Position numbers and translations under genes: made by a program. Of a DNA stretch of 64,000 bases, positions 35,801 to 46,998 are shown piece after piece. The DNA comes from Dipylidium caninum (taxonomy: Eukaryota > Platyhelminthes > Cestoda > Cyclophyllidea > Dipylidiidae): NCBI GenBank assembly GCA_017562135.1, contig QEYB01001046.1, forward strand, positions 3,162,001 through 3,226,000. Direction: 5' to 3'. Within the stretch, counting starts at the first letter, position 1; each line of letters begins with the position of its first letter. A model generated the notes under the pieces. It searched no databases and was not told the origin of the DNA. It saw only the letters and a program-made list of their open reading frames with translations.

Positions 35801-38800
35801 CGCTCTTCAAAAAGTGATCACTAGGTGGGGAGTAGTCCACCCTTGCCGTTCCCAGCTAATCTTAGCACCAGTTCCATTCACACCTTTTGCACCGAAAGGT
35901 TATTTCTCCCTCTTTATTTTTAAGATTCAGAAAGGATATATCCTGCGAGTATATTGTGCTGAAGGCCTTCGGAACCAACGATTGGGTTAGTTCCATCAGG
36001 AAAAATAGACTTCCCTCTGACCATGCCCAATTGATCCTCGAGTTACAGGAGGAGATAAGACAGAGGAAAGAGGTGGAAGGCGAAGCTAGAAGGAAGACCA
36101 CCACCCAAGGCAAGTTGTCATCTGCTTCGCGTGGATCTATCTTAACGAAAACAGTCCCATAAATTAAAATTCACTGTTTGTGGGCTTAACATTTATACCT
36201 ATATCCACCTATGTCAGAGTTTCTTACGGCACAAGCGTTTGAGAATTCCCTTGGCGAAACGTTTCTCCCAGTCGGGTTCCAGCGTTATATTACAGCAATT
36301 TATAAATGTCACTGCATTTTTTCAAAAATATATTGGTGGAGGATAACTGTCGTGATTCTTTCTTAAGAAAAATCTCAGTCTCGAATGACTGAAGTTTTCT
36401 CCGGCAGCAACTTGGATTTACTGAAACGTTCGAAAGTCAAAGGCGCCCGAGGTCTTCGTTACATGCGACAACTGGAGCATTTGGAAGCCGCCAGACTGAA
36501 GCGTGAAAAACGTCGGCAACAGGTAAAAAATGTAAAATTATGGCACATTGAATTGACCACTCACTTCTCACTCCAAATTCCATTTGTGCATCTCTCGGGG
36601 AAAGAGATTTCCGAGGAGTACCGCAACCTTTTACGAAAACGACTTTAGCCATTTCTCTTTTGTTATAGCTTCTAGACATTCTTTTAACCACTTCCGTTAC
36701 CTCATGAAAGGGGAAGTGATGAAATTAATAGTGGTGACCGTTTCGTATGATATTTGTGACTAGATCTTTGTGGTAAGTTAAAAAGTAAATTTGAGAGAGA
36801 TCACTTAAAAGGCGGTCCAGCATCTCGCTTTGGGTATTTCAGTGGGAGGAGCTTTATGCAAAGAAACCGACGAGCAAGTGGGAGGACCCCCTTGATGTGG
36901 CCGCTGTGGAGCACGTTAGGAACAACATGGGCGACTTCAAGTTGAAGTCTTCGCCGAATTACTCTGCGCCAGAACATCTTAAACCAACGGCTATAAAATC
37001 TCGCCTCGCTTTGTTGGAAGCAATTGCCCAGGTTCGATGATTTCTGCATTTCGTTTTATGTTCTAATAATTAAAAATAGATCTCCCAAAGGCAGGACGAC
37101 TTCAATCAGCGTCTCTTGAAGTTGCGTAATAAAAAGGCAGCTATTATAAAGGAGTTGAAGGGCATTGACGAGACTCTTAAGCAACTTTCCGATGACCTGC
37201 CCCCGGACGGTATCGCCGTACGTTTGAAAATTGATAACCTCGATGAAGACGAGTTTCCTGAAAGGTGAGGCTTCCTATAATTGGCTGGGAGTAACCGCTT
37301 ACCCTTTCTCTACAGGGCGTTTGATGCCACCGAGGTGGCTTTGGAAACTTTCAAAAATACGCTTAACGTTGGGGCGCCTTCAGAGGACGAAAAGATTATG
37401 ATGCCAAAACGCGCAGTATGGTTTTTGCACTAATCGCTAATATCCCTTCGTCTGCTAGTTATCCAGTCCAGATGACCCGAAGTCGGAATGTGTCCTCGAT
37501 TCATGGGGCTTGAACGTGGTGCTCCACGATGATCGACGGGTGCTTTTCATCCCAACAGCGCGTCTTATTGAACCCAACATCTATTACACACTTGATCTCC
37601 CCTTCCCGCATCGTTCAGAGATAATCGGTCTTCCTCTATACTGCATGGACCCGGAGAGACAAATTACCCTACCGTCAGTGCAGGTTTTGACGACGAAGAG
37701 ACCTCTTCAACCAGAAATTATGGTGAACACCGATGACGAAGACTATTTAAGCGAGAGAAGATCCAAAATCTCGACGGTAAACATTACAACAAGGAAAGAG
37801 GGAGAAGAACATCAAGCTCTCTTTGAAAGCTCCGATTCGAAGGACTCTGAAGAAACGCATTTGGAAACGGAACGACAGAATTTGCGCTATGAACGGGCGC
37901 TTTACAAACAGCAATACCTGGTTACTGAGGCTGGCGCCATGGTCCGGTGCTTCAACATGGAGCTGCGCACCTTAAGTCACCAGAAGGTGAACCTCGATTT
38001 GTTGATGAAGAGGGCCACCCTCAACTTGCTCATTCTCTACGAAGAGTGCAAATTGCTGACTGAGTTTGAAAAGGCGGAGGAGGGTCTCGCCGCGAACTAT
38101 GAAGCTAAATCTGAAGAGAAAAACGAGATTGATCAGAAGGTCGGCGCCCCGTCAGAACCCATTTATATAATTTTACGTGAAATCTGATAGACGCTGACCC
38201 AATTCTCAAGAGTAGGGCTATTAACTAAGCCGAGTGCTTGGGGGAGCTTAGTGAAACCGTTGCGTTGGGCAGTATGGAAGTTTAGAAAAAAATACATAAT
38301 TATTTAACTTATCAGTGAAATTGAAAAAGCGTTGGGCTGTATAGGCAGGCCTTAGAAATACGGTAATAAGTTTGACTTCACATTAAAAATGAAGAAATAC
38401 ACTTACAATTGTCGTTGTCCATGTTAACTCCCTGAAGGTTACTGAAACGGAGCTGGAAATTGAAGAAATTTCGGCAAAGATCGAGCGGTTTTCTATGAAG
38501 GAAAAGGAAATCTACGAACTCTTCAAGGAGTTCCTCGGTGACAACCACAAGTGGGGAGACTTTCTTCAAAAGGTCTACCGAAAGAAAGTCAAGCGCAAGA
38601 TTAAGGGCACAAACATCGGTAAATGACTTATCGCCTTAGACTTCGTATGTCTTTCGCACGGGACTGACTGAATGCAATCAAAAAAGAACCTTTTTTGCTG
38701 AATTTAATATGCAACCAGTGAAGCGTGTGCACAGTTCGCAATAGGTCTACTTTCAGCTATACCTCAAATCTACGCAGGAAAACACGCCAGGGGCATGTCT

Positions 38801-41800
38801 TTACTGCCGCGCGAGACATCCACGGTGGCCCCGGCCTCATCGCTTCCTACGACTGATCCTCAATGCGCCTTTTATACGCTTGTTTGTTATATAAAAGACC
38901 AAGTTATGTCTCACTTGGTAAACTCTTCACACATTTTAGTAGAAAGTGCCGAGGATGTCGTGTGCATATGACATGGTTTTAAGTAGTGATAGCAACTATT
39001 ATTCCTTATTACACTGAATCGAGGTCATTTTCTTCCCTTTTGCCTCATTGCTCCGAGATGGTGAAGGGGAGTCGGGCAGTCTGTCATCGTCTTCATCGGA
39101 CGACTCGGACTGGAACGAATCAGACGAGGCAGAGGAGAACGAGAGCGAGGACGACGAGGAGGGCAACATCCTCGACCTCGACGTCTGCCCGCCGGGCTGT
39201 GCACAGGCGGACTACGACCAGACACTCGCCTTCCGTGAGCAGCGTCTCGACGTAGAGGACGACATGACGGAGCAAAAGCGTCTTCTTGATGTTCAGCGTA
39301 AGGAGGCCGAGGCTCTTGCCAAACGAGCGCGGACGGCACAACAGAGTTTACAACAGGCTACGGCAGAACTTCAGACTTTTCAGGCACGTGTAGCTTTCCC
39401 CATACTGGAGATCTCTCTCAGGAGGTTTTAACTTAGAAGAAATGTGTATAAAATCGCTTTCGAGTGTTGCCAAAATAGTATACGAAATTATCTGCGGCAG
39501 AGCTGGCGTTGGATGACATCCGCATAGTCACTTCAGATGTCACAAAACCAACTTTGTTAGTGTTAACATCACGGGTGTCCATTAATTTCATCATTTAGCT
39601 GCTGGAGCATTAGTTTCTATCCTTAAACGCCATAAATGCCAATTTTGAAATGCCTGCAATTCACTCAAAAAGCATTACAAAATTAGTCAGCGGACAACCA
39701 TAATAAATAAGTCTACTACCCAGCATTGCAATTGATATGTCTAAAAGACTGTTTTCGCCAAACAACTGGCCTCAAGAGAACCCAACCTCTGGTGCCACTT
39801 ACCTCTCTCTAACTGAAGCAGTAAGTAAGGCGTCCGATCATACTTCAGTTGGAGAAACAGAGGAAGTTAAACGTTCTTGAGCGCATGGTCAGTCTGCGAT
39901 TGGATCAAATCATCTTTTTCCTGGACAAATCACTCCCCCAGGATTTTGCGCCAGTTCTCGTCTTTAGACGCGACAACGTGGCGCGACTGCGGCGGCGGAT
40001 TCAGGTCTTGGAGGATGAGAAGCGAATTCAAAGAAAAGAAAGGAAACAGGCGAAGGAGAAGCACGTCATGCTTCAGCGTCATAGGAAGGTTTTCCAGGTA
40101 TGCCGACTGAAGAGTGCATTCTTTGGTTTAAAAGATTAAAACTAGGTGCATGGGGCGATTATCGGGAGTAGCGAGTGCTCTAATCGACGCATTTTCCTCG
40201 AAATTCACCCTGTTACCCTTGGCGATGTTCGCCATTTTCGCCACCCAAAGTTGGCGTAATGGGACTTGGATAAACTCGACACTGCTGTACTATTATACGA
40301 AAGAAAATGATTAATCGTTTGAATTAAAATTAGACATGGCACTAATCTCCTCCTCATTTCACCCCATCCTCACTTAGCAACGGACATTTTTTGAAGGTGA
40401 CCAGTGTCCTGAATGTATCTAGGAGGTTTCTGAAGTGTCATCTGAATTCACTTTATATTTTGGTATTGATGTAATCACTTGAGAGCTTGATTCCGCCCTT
40501 GGTTCCTGTCCAACGTGGGAAGATGTAGTCAATTCTTTTGAATAGAACATCTCCTAGCCTTAGGAAGATTCGCGTTAGTCCCTTCCCTTCAGGCTTCATG
40601 CCGAGGGCTAATTAGAACAACCCTGCATCCAAGTCGGCTGGATCACCTAGTTCACGGTGCGCTCAATTTCTCATGTAGTCCTGCTTCTAGGAACCCACCA
40701 ACTCGAATGCAATGTCGCTGCGGTTTTCACTACTGACGCTATGCAGATGCGGAAGACGGCAGGATTTTATTATAGGCTGTCTGCATGGTTGCTTTAAGAA
40801 GTATTCAACCAAATCTTTAATGGCATATTTACATTGCATGTTCTCCCAACTTGTCAGCGATGTACTTTCCCCATACCATTTGTCAGCATTCCTCCTTTCG
40901 TCCATTTCGTCCCAACTTCTAAGGGCAGCCCGATTAGTGCGTCGCCATGAGCCTCCGGATCCACCGGGCTCTCACGTCAGTTACTTTTAACTTTTCCAAT
41001 TTTCAGTGCGTCAACTTCAAAAGGATACTTACTAGTTAGGCTGCATTAAATGTGATATTGCGTATGGTCCCCCGTGGTCTCATTGGGTATTTGCCTAATT
41101 TTTGCTGTAAAGTTAGGACCGCGCAACGCGGCATTTACAAGCACCCGAATTTTGTATTCAGGGTGAACTGGAAAAGATAGCAACGACGTGCGACCGCATG
41201 ATGATCAATAAATTCGGGCGACTGGAAGACATCGAGAGATTGGAAGCGATCCATCCCAAGGTGGAGGAGATCACGCTGCGCGTGCTTGCGCTGCAGGCAC
41301 GCATTCAGAGGGAGGAGAACGAAGCGCAGGACCGCCTGCGCGACGCCCGCGATGTCTACTTTGTGCAGCTGCGTGAAAACACTCGGCTGGTGGTGAAACT
41401 CTCATGCTCTTTAACGAGCTCCAAACTCTCTCCGCCACCATGAACAACCACATTCGCCATCCAGTTAGGTGGAAAGATTTATTTGAACATTCTCCGTTAA
41501 TTACATCCCCCGAAATGCAAGATATGCACATGAGGCTCAGTTTGGTAACCAGACTTTTTTCGAAGTTTTATGTGTTACTCGCGACATGACCTCATTAGCT
41601 TCTTTAAATCTTCATGGGAATTGTGGATACTAAAGCCGGATTCGAGGAGAAAGAGGTGCGTAAAACGGATGCGCGTAACAATTATTTTCTAAAAATTTGC
41701 TTTAGGCAAGAGAACCTTGCGAGGGCATCATCAAAGATCGAGAAGAAACAGCGGGCCGTATAAAAATATTACAATCGCAAGCCGAAGAGATTAATAAACT

Positions 41801-41924
41801 GACGGCTGAAATTCGATGCCTATCGGCCAAGGCGCCCAACATTCTTCCGCCTGTTCAAGCGCCTCCAAACATACGGTCAAACACTGGTTCCATAATAAAA
41901 TCAAGAAGCCACCGTAGGCAGTAA
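29847..41924 (+). CDS. CFAP44: Cilia- and flagella-associated protein 44
   Basis: CFAP44 (WDR52) pairs with CFAP43 in the axonemal tether complex controlling inner dynein arm I1. The N-terminal propeller reads DDFFYDLEAMVAKP, SGLPDDLLKLYHSFG, RYLRSTGGLGIGSIDIHP, YLLTIWDWREERIVLRNRAF and GHISFWKMANTFTGLKL. Then come GDGVVRV and a second propeller (GAFWMYAFADNDRGAVNTVQ). The C-terminal half is coiled coil with family marks: RQIAELRLRF-like, SKWEDPLDVAAVEHV, FLQKVYRKKVKRK, acidic run with LDLDVCPPGC, EQRLDVED, MMINKFGRLEDIERLEA, FNELQTLSATMNNHIRHP and NILPPVQAPP. First exons: 29847-30298, 31203-31662, 31744-31899, 32411-32558, 32630-32724, 32816-33015, 33214-33406, from 33469; last 41705-41924. 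One-base breaks occur near 32973, 34512 and 41403. Extra N-terminal exons are possible. Confidence 0.92.
32968..32978 (+). other. One-base deletion in CFAP44 exon 6
   Basis: Exon 32816-33015 has in-phase splice sites at both ends but is 200 nt long. Reading KPHTQAIT and then, one base shifted, MDYDRKGMYFATV matches the family (TSGVTAIAYERDGEILATGS) on both sides. One base is missing in ATAACGCCATGG. Confidence 0.75.
34506..34518 (+). other. One-base deletion in CFAP44, second propeller
   Basis: The frame NDSPLLSWKFHFHW...VVMG changes after VVMG to LQNGGKNLLRVQMLERAYDF. The human counterpart has a continuous DDSPVQSVTFSF...MQNGAIRVY. One missing base in ATGGGCTCCAGAAT explains it. Confidence 0.65.
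37495..37860 (+). other. CFAP44 segment without a remembered vertebrate counterpart
   Basis: Between the block ending APSEDEKIMM and the conserved helix beginning RQNLRYERALYKQQYL, the open frame encodes about 120 residues. The first part is globular-looking (VVLHDDRRVLFIPTARL, YYTLDLPFPHRSEIIGLPL) and the second charged and serine-rich. I recall no such segment at this place in human CFAP44. It could be a lineage insertion or retained intron sequence. Confidence 0.45.
41398..41408 (+). other. One-base frame break in CFAP44 C-terminal coiled coil
   Basis: The frame RENTRLVVKL leads to a stop within about 10 codons, while one base over the family motif LFNELQTLSATMNNHIRHP follows directly. 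One base is missing in AAACTCTCATGCTC. Confidence 0.7.
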
Positions 41925-42833
41925 CTAACAATTGAGAAACATTTTGAGGATTAACGGGAAGACGCCCTCCTCCTCTTCTCAACCCCCTCCCCCAAAACCG
42001 ACTACATAAGCAATTTACCTGACCTTGTTCAACTAAATACACCATTTTAAGCAGTCAGTTTCACGTGTTTGATGCCATGTAAGGAGAGCACAGTGAATTA
42101 ATGAGGGGGACTTTGTAGAGGAAAGGGGGACTGTGGCTTTGTCTTTGGACCCAACCTGGAAATAGCCGTAATATGGAAATAAGTAGTGAATAAGATTATC
42201 ATAAACTTTATGGCCTCCAAAGATCATTACCTTCTTAAATCCGATTACATCTAAAGATGTGAGTAGATTTCATGCGATGTTTAGTTGCTGAAACATCTTC
42301 CTCCTAACAATTTAGATAGAAACAATTCAAAAACCTTGATACAAAAATGAGTACTGGTGTAGTTTCAAAAGGATGAGACACTTTATCAGTTGGGCGCAAC
42401 CGAGGTGACGGATTAAAAGTAAAAATACTGAGACCACACCCACCTTTGGGAATCAATGCAATAGCGTGATACAAACAATTTCCCTATAATTGTAACGGAA
42501 ACGCTGTTAATTTATCTGTAAATGACATTTAAGGCGTTAATCAAGTTAGTCAAATGCGTAGATCGGTAAATATTACAGAATTAGCGGTTGGATGATGAAG
42601 TCTGCACAAACATTTAAGAAAAGGATCAAGAACATGCCAGGAATATTACATTCAATTACATGTTAACGTAGACAAGGCAAGAGTAGAGAGATCCTCGGGA
42701 GTGCACAACGGTCTTGAGTAGTGTGTAAAGGGAAAGCCTTTCCCCAGCAATTAAAGCAGAAAGACGAAGTTAACCGGAAGGCGAAATGAATAAAGTATGA
42801 CATTGAGGAAATTTTCACATTGTTCAATTTTCA
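41925..42833. other. CFAP44 3' flank and spacer, no gene recognised
   Basis: The stretch is AT-rich with scattered stops and no open frame with a known motif. It should contain the CFAP44 polyadenylation site, which could not be fixed. Confidence 0.5.
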
Positions 42834-42845
42834 GTCGGCATTGAA

Positions 42846-42975
42846 TGTTAAGAATTATTGAGTCGTGAAGTACCACTTGGTGAACCATTGTCGTATTCAG
42901 ATGCGATGAGAAGAATAATTCAAAGGAGGGAGAGGAATATGTTGGAATTTAAGTGGCTTAGCCGGTTGGGTAAAA
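42846..42975 (+). CDS. Unassigned exon-like open frame upstream of UQCRQ
   Basis: The frame reads SREVPLGEPLSYSDAMRRII, then QRRERNMLEFKWLSRLGKM, a highly charged helical stretch that looks like real coding sequence. I do not recognise the family. It lies about 500 bp upstream of UQCRQ on the same strand, and a pyrimidine-rich acceptor-like TTTTCAG precedes it at 42829-42835. It could be an exon of a small separate gene. Neither a start codon nor a partner exon was fixed. Confidence 0.35.
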
Positions 42976-43433
42976 TGTATGTTTGCGAATGGCAAACATG
43001 CTGCTTTTGTGGTCTGTTACGCAACCTTCGGCTGAATCCTCAATTGGTATGCAATTCAATTTGCACGAAATCAAGAACGTGACATACAAATGTCCTTTAC
43101 TCGTATAAAGAGGTCAATTTTTAATACTCCCTTCAGTGGATTTCAGGATAGAAAGGTTACAACCTCAAATGTGTATATCTGCGGAATAAAAAACACATTT
43201 TGGAACAGTAACATAATATTTTGAATTTTATGCGCGATTCATTGTTATTGCCATACGATGATTGTACTCGTGGGAAAATCTGGTATACGGACTGCATAGA
43301 TACCATTGCCTTCTGCCGTGTAAGTGGTTGGTACAAGGATTAAATGTATATATTTATCATTAGGTAAATGTTTCATTTTCCCAGAGCTTCTTAGGCGTTT
43401 TGGCTAGCGGTTGATATTGCGCCGATGGACTTG

Positions 43434-43446
43434 TTTAATTTAACAG
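43434..43446 (+). promoter_or_regulatory. Acceptor-like site 19 nt before the UQCRQ start
   Basis: The T-rich tract ending AACAG has the form of a splice acceptor just upstream of the ATG at 43466, with no obvious coding exon before it. It may receive a non-coding first exon or a spliced leader. Confidence 0.35.
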
Positions 43447-43465
43447 GACACCGCCTTCATCAAAA

Positions 43466-43733
43466 ATGCGGATTGGTGACCTACATTACAGGCGCGGTGT
43501 TATAACGTACACTTTGTCGCCCTATGAAATTAATGGCTTCAAGGGCTTTTTCAGTCATGGCTTCCCTAATTTTGTCAGGCGGTTTCGTGAGAAGGTTTTC
43601 GTGGTCGGAGGCCGTAAGAGTATTATACTAATTTGCGTTTTTAGCCTTCCTTATGTGTTACTTGGTGATTCGTTGGGCTAACGCCGAAAATGCAAGATCA
43701 AAGCGGAAGGCTTACATGGAGAAGAAAGAGTAG
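43466..43733 (+). CDS. UQCRQ: Cytochrome bc1 complex subunit 8
   Basis: UQCRQ is the small ubiquinone-binding-side subunit (subunit VIII) of respiratory complex III in the mitochondrial inner membrane. Two exons, 43466-43613 and 43645-43733, join in frame to 237 nt, giving 78 residues against 82 in human. The N-terminus RRGVITYTLSPYE matches the family's RHVISYSLSPFEQ. GFFSHGFPNFVRRFREKVF matches the FTKGIPNVLRRIRESFF block. After the 31-nt intron, one membrane segment (PFLMCYLVIRWAN) and a basic tail (ARSKRKAYMEKKE, like ERSKRKNPAAYE) follow. No frame break was seen. There is no cleavable mitochondrial presequence, as usual for this subunit. Confidence 0.92.
43614..43644 (+). other. 31-nt intron in UQCRQ
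   Basis: It begins GTAAGAG and ends GTTTTTAG. Removing it restores the membrane segment in frame. Without it the frame runs into an unrelated C-terminus. Confidence 0.85.
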
Positions 43734-43919
43734 TCGTGAAGTAGTTTCTGGGAAGCTTACGCTTCGTTCCACAACCTTCCTTTGAACCCGTGTTATTTGA
43801 ATTATTTACAACTGTTAAAAGTTTCCTAGCGGTAATGATTTTTCTGACCTTTTCGTGCAATTGTGTGTGTCCATTGGACATTACAAATTTGACCACTTAA
43901 CGTTTTAACCGTCTATCAC

Positions 43920-44405
43920 ATGAACTTGTTTGGTATCGAACCTATTATCCACTTTTGCGTCCAACGGGTGGTGCTCGTCGGTGCATTCAGCCCTTTGCAG
44001 CGGGAATTTTTTCTTTGGTTTCGTGACAGTACTTTCCTCACGTTTCAACTCACCTGCCTTAGGTGTTTCAACTGGCTGATACTGTGCAGCCTTTCATTCG
44101 AAAGCCTGTTTGTATTTTGCCTATTCTCTAGAGAAGTTTTTTCACCGATCATGTTGCCTTTTCGCATGCCAACCGTCGAGACAACATTTGCGTATATCAT
44201 CGTGTCAAAGAATACGTTGCCGGGATCCCACGCCAAGACAGAGTTGTATCAGTGTCGTGCATTCTCAATTTTTTACAATCGGGTCTCAGGAGTCCATCTT
44301 TTTCTTCTTTTAAGTAGCCTTGATTCTACGCCTATTTGTGCGGAGCTAGCTCTTGGTGCTGGGGGTACGATGTTAGATTATTGCCGTTTCGGGATTGTTG
44401 CTTAA
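43920..44405 (+). CDS. Unidentified open frame, possibly spurious
   Basis: A 161-codon open frame begins at 43920, 187 bp after UQCRQ, rich in Phe, Leu and Cys. A second frame over 44143-44320 (RSFFTDHVAFSHANRRDNIC, then VYHRVKEYVAGIPRQDRVV) has a more natural composition and is preceded by an AG at about 44140. The two cannot both be coding. I recognise no family in either. Confidence 0.25.
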   Translation: MNLFGIEPIIHFCVQRVVLVGAFSPLQREFFLWFRDSTFLTFQLTCLRCFNWLILCSLSFESLFVFCLFSREVFSPIMLPFRMPTVETTFAYIIVSKNTLPGSHAKTELYQCRAFSIFYNRVSGVHLFLLLSSLDSTPICAELALGAGGTMLDYCRFGIVA

Positions 44406-46559
44406 TTCGAGGCCAGCGCCCACATATATTACTTGGTGCACAACAGTAAAAATGGATTCACAACTAAAACATTCTTACGGAAAAAGAACTAGCAAATCTG
44501 TAATTACAGGATTTAGGTCAGTAAAAGATTAATAAAAGAGGTCAACAGTGGTAGGGATGGGTAGACGGATATAATGGCGCCGGTGGTTGCGGGTCCAGGA
44601 CTCACGGAAATGCTGGTTTCGAGGTGCCTAAACTTCTGGAACACTGGTGGTCGAGTCAATTCGGGTTGAGTGTTCTGCTCGCGATTCAGATATGAGTCCT
44701 TCTCTAGAAGTAGTGAAGTGCAAAGTTGGTCGAAATAGCAAGAGTCCTTTGGTGAGTGGCGTGGTCATGGGCTGGAAGCCAATGACTAGCGTTACTTCCT
44801 TAGTTAAGGTGCATTTCTGAACGAATGTAGGTTGATTTACATGAGAGACTTAGGCGATAGCAGGGCGACATTACAAAAGGTCTCTCGAGGTCTATTCCTT
44901 CTAAAGTCGTGCAAATTTGATGGTATTTCTAGCACACCATCTTTAGCTCTTGCAGGCGACATATCGTCTGCTGTCTCTATTTACGTATTCACAAACAGGT
45001 CTGAGACCATTTTTTCAAACTGTCTAACCTGAGGGCGAGATCATAGAAGGCTATGCCAGTCAATCTCGCTTGCTCTTAAACTTAACTGAAATGCGCTTCA
45101 TCGTGACTTGGTGAATTTATTTACGTCAGCTCATGAATTTTGTACAATCCCCAGGGATGCATAAAAAATATGAGTAATCTTTCCGATAACAGTGGTTTTT
45201 CGGTCATACAGCTCTTTATAGATGAACTTACCAGTACTGCTTACGATAAACATTCTCACCAACATAGCATTTGAAATACTGTATCAAATGTCTTGCCATT
45301 CATCGTGCACTCTTGAACGAAAAATTACTTAATTAATCTGCTTAATAAGCCACATCAACTCTCCATACGCTCTACTAATTGCTGTTTTTTAGTAGTTCTC
45401 AGATGAGTCTGTCACTTGAATGCCGTGGTTCTTCATGTGAGGTGACTTTACGTCACAAGTTTACTTACCACAAAAAGCGGGTGTAGATTCATTTCTTTTG
45501 ATTTGATACCGTGCATGTGAAAGGCATAAACGAATCGTTATCTTGGGGTAATTTTTTGCATTTGAAGATCCGCGAATAACTACCCTGAGTATGCCTCTCA
45601 GAAATGTGTGCCTGTCAATTTGATATTGCATTGAATGGGGCTGCTAGAATTATAGAACGATGCTACTTCAAGGGAAGGGTCTTGTCTATTATAACTAAAT
45701 GGAGGTTCTATTTCCTAACTGTCTCGGTTGTATCCGTGTAATCTTCTTGCACTTGATATCTTCCTTCCTAATTACAGTGACTTGAATGCAGGTTTTTGAA
45801 ATCCTATTTACTTGAGAGTGAATAAATGAGTGAGCAATAGAGATAGGAAGTGATTGTCGACTTAAGTGACTCAAAAAAATAGCAAATTGTCGCGGACAAA
45901 GTGTTCGAATTAAGGGCTGAGGTTGCGATGGTTTCGTCCATCACCGGATTCGCGGGCCCACGGCGGTTGAATCAACTGCCGCTCGGCATGACCCCATTAG
46001 GGTGAGCGGGCCCAGAAGTAAACGCCCCATCTTATGTGTTTTGGCTTTGTACCCTCTTACACATCTTGCGCAATTACTGTCACTAATTGGTAGGAGTTCT
46101 CGAAATATTACTCCACGTAAATGCGCAATTCTTAGAATTTGTTGACAGTAGTCTCTTTCTTAGAGCATGCAGTTAGCTTCCGGGACGATTCTTCTCAAGG
46201 CAGCAATAGAAAACGCCTTATAAACGTTCCATGGCTCTCTTATTTGTGGGCATGCCTGTGTGTGCGTTAGTTAGTTCTTCCTACGACCGCGAAAGACAAT
46301 GGGAGCAGATGCAATAAAGGAAGTGATTGCCTCTAGCCTACGGCGTGTGATCAAAAGGCGCGATGAGACCGTTGGGCCCAGCCCAGATCGCCCGTAAACA
46401 GGATGGGCTCTCTCCTGCCCGTTAGTCAATGACCAGGTCAAAGTTTAGCTCAGCAGTTAGTGTCCCTTTCTGTTAAAATACTTGGAACAACAACCGACAT
46501 GATTCGCCATGCGGGACGACGTACTTCACCCCTCAGTCAACTGCACTGATATTCGTCCG
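44406..46559. other. 2.2-kb stretch with no recognised gene
   Basis: Only short open frames are present. GC-richer pieces near 44560-44660 and 45950-46020 resemble dispersed repeat sequence in composition, but no repeat boundary or second copy was found in the window. Confidence 0.4.
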
Positions 46560-46579
46560 ACTGCCCTTATGGCAAAGAC

Positions 46580-46786
46580 TCACAATAGACTGCCAGATGC
46601 TGGGACGTGAAGGCGGGAAATTGGCAAAGAGGCGGTAAACGAGGACTTGCATTTAACCTGGTGGACCTTCGAATTGCTTTCGGAGGGGACTGATTCAGCC
46701 GATTGCTGACAGTCGTGCTCATCTAGCGGTGGAGACATTTCGACACGGTCCCTGACCTTACGGCAAATATTTGCCGTCATACACAT
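46580..46786 (-). CDS. Possible terminal exon, unidentified
   Basis: A minus-strand frame of 68 codons reads MSPPLDEHDCQQSAESVPSE and then a basic, serine-rich tail ending in a stop. Its composition suits a cytoplasmic C-terminus. No family was recognised and no acceptor was fixed. Confidence 0.25.
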   Translation of the reverse strand: MCMTANICRKVRDRVEMSPPLDEHDCQQSAESVPSESNSKVHQVKCKSSFTASLPISRLHVPASGSLL

Positions 46787-46998
46787 CCTGTCGAGTGAAG
46801 GTTTTGTGGAACTTCAATAAAAGACTAACATTAGTAGGCGCAATTTTTTTCAAAGTTGTCATTTCGGTAAAACTGGCTTATTTCTGGTGGCGGCGAGGCT
46901 CTGATAGCCAGGAGAATTGAGCAACGGTTACACACAAACTAGCTCGACGCGGCAACAGGGTCGAAAAAATGTGCTTCGAGCGCAAAATTTCTTGAAAA

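Noticed and set aside
38986..39255. Thr/Arg-rich plus frame suggestive of a low-complexity protein
   Set aside because: The alternative frame encodes the CFAP44 motif LDLDVCPPGC and is the coding one.
39025..39339. Arginine-rich plus and minus frames
   Set aside because: They arise from the acidic GAG/GAC-rich CFAP44 exon read in other frames or on the other strand.
29847..41924. CFAP44 as a pseudogene
   Set aside because: Three small indels exist, but a very large number of exons keep phase, splice sites and family motifs, which is not expected of a decaying gene.
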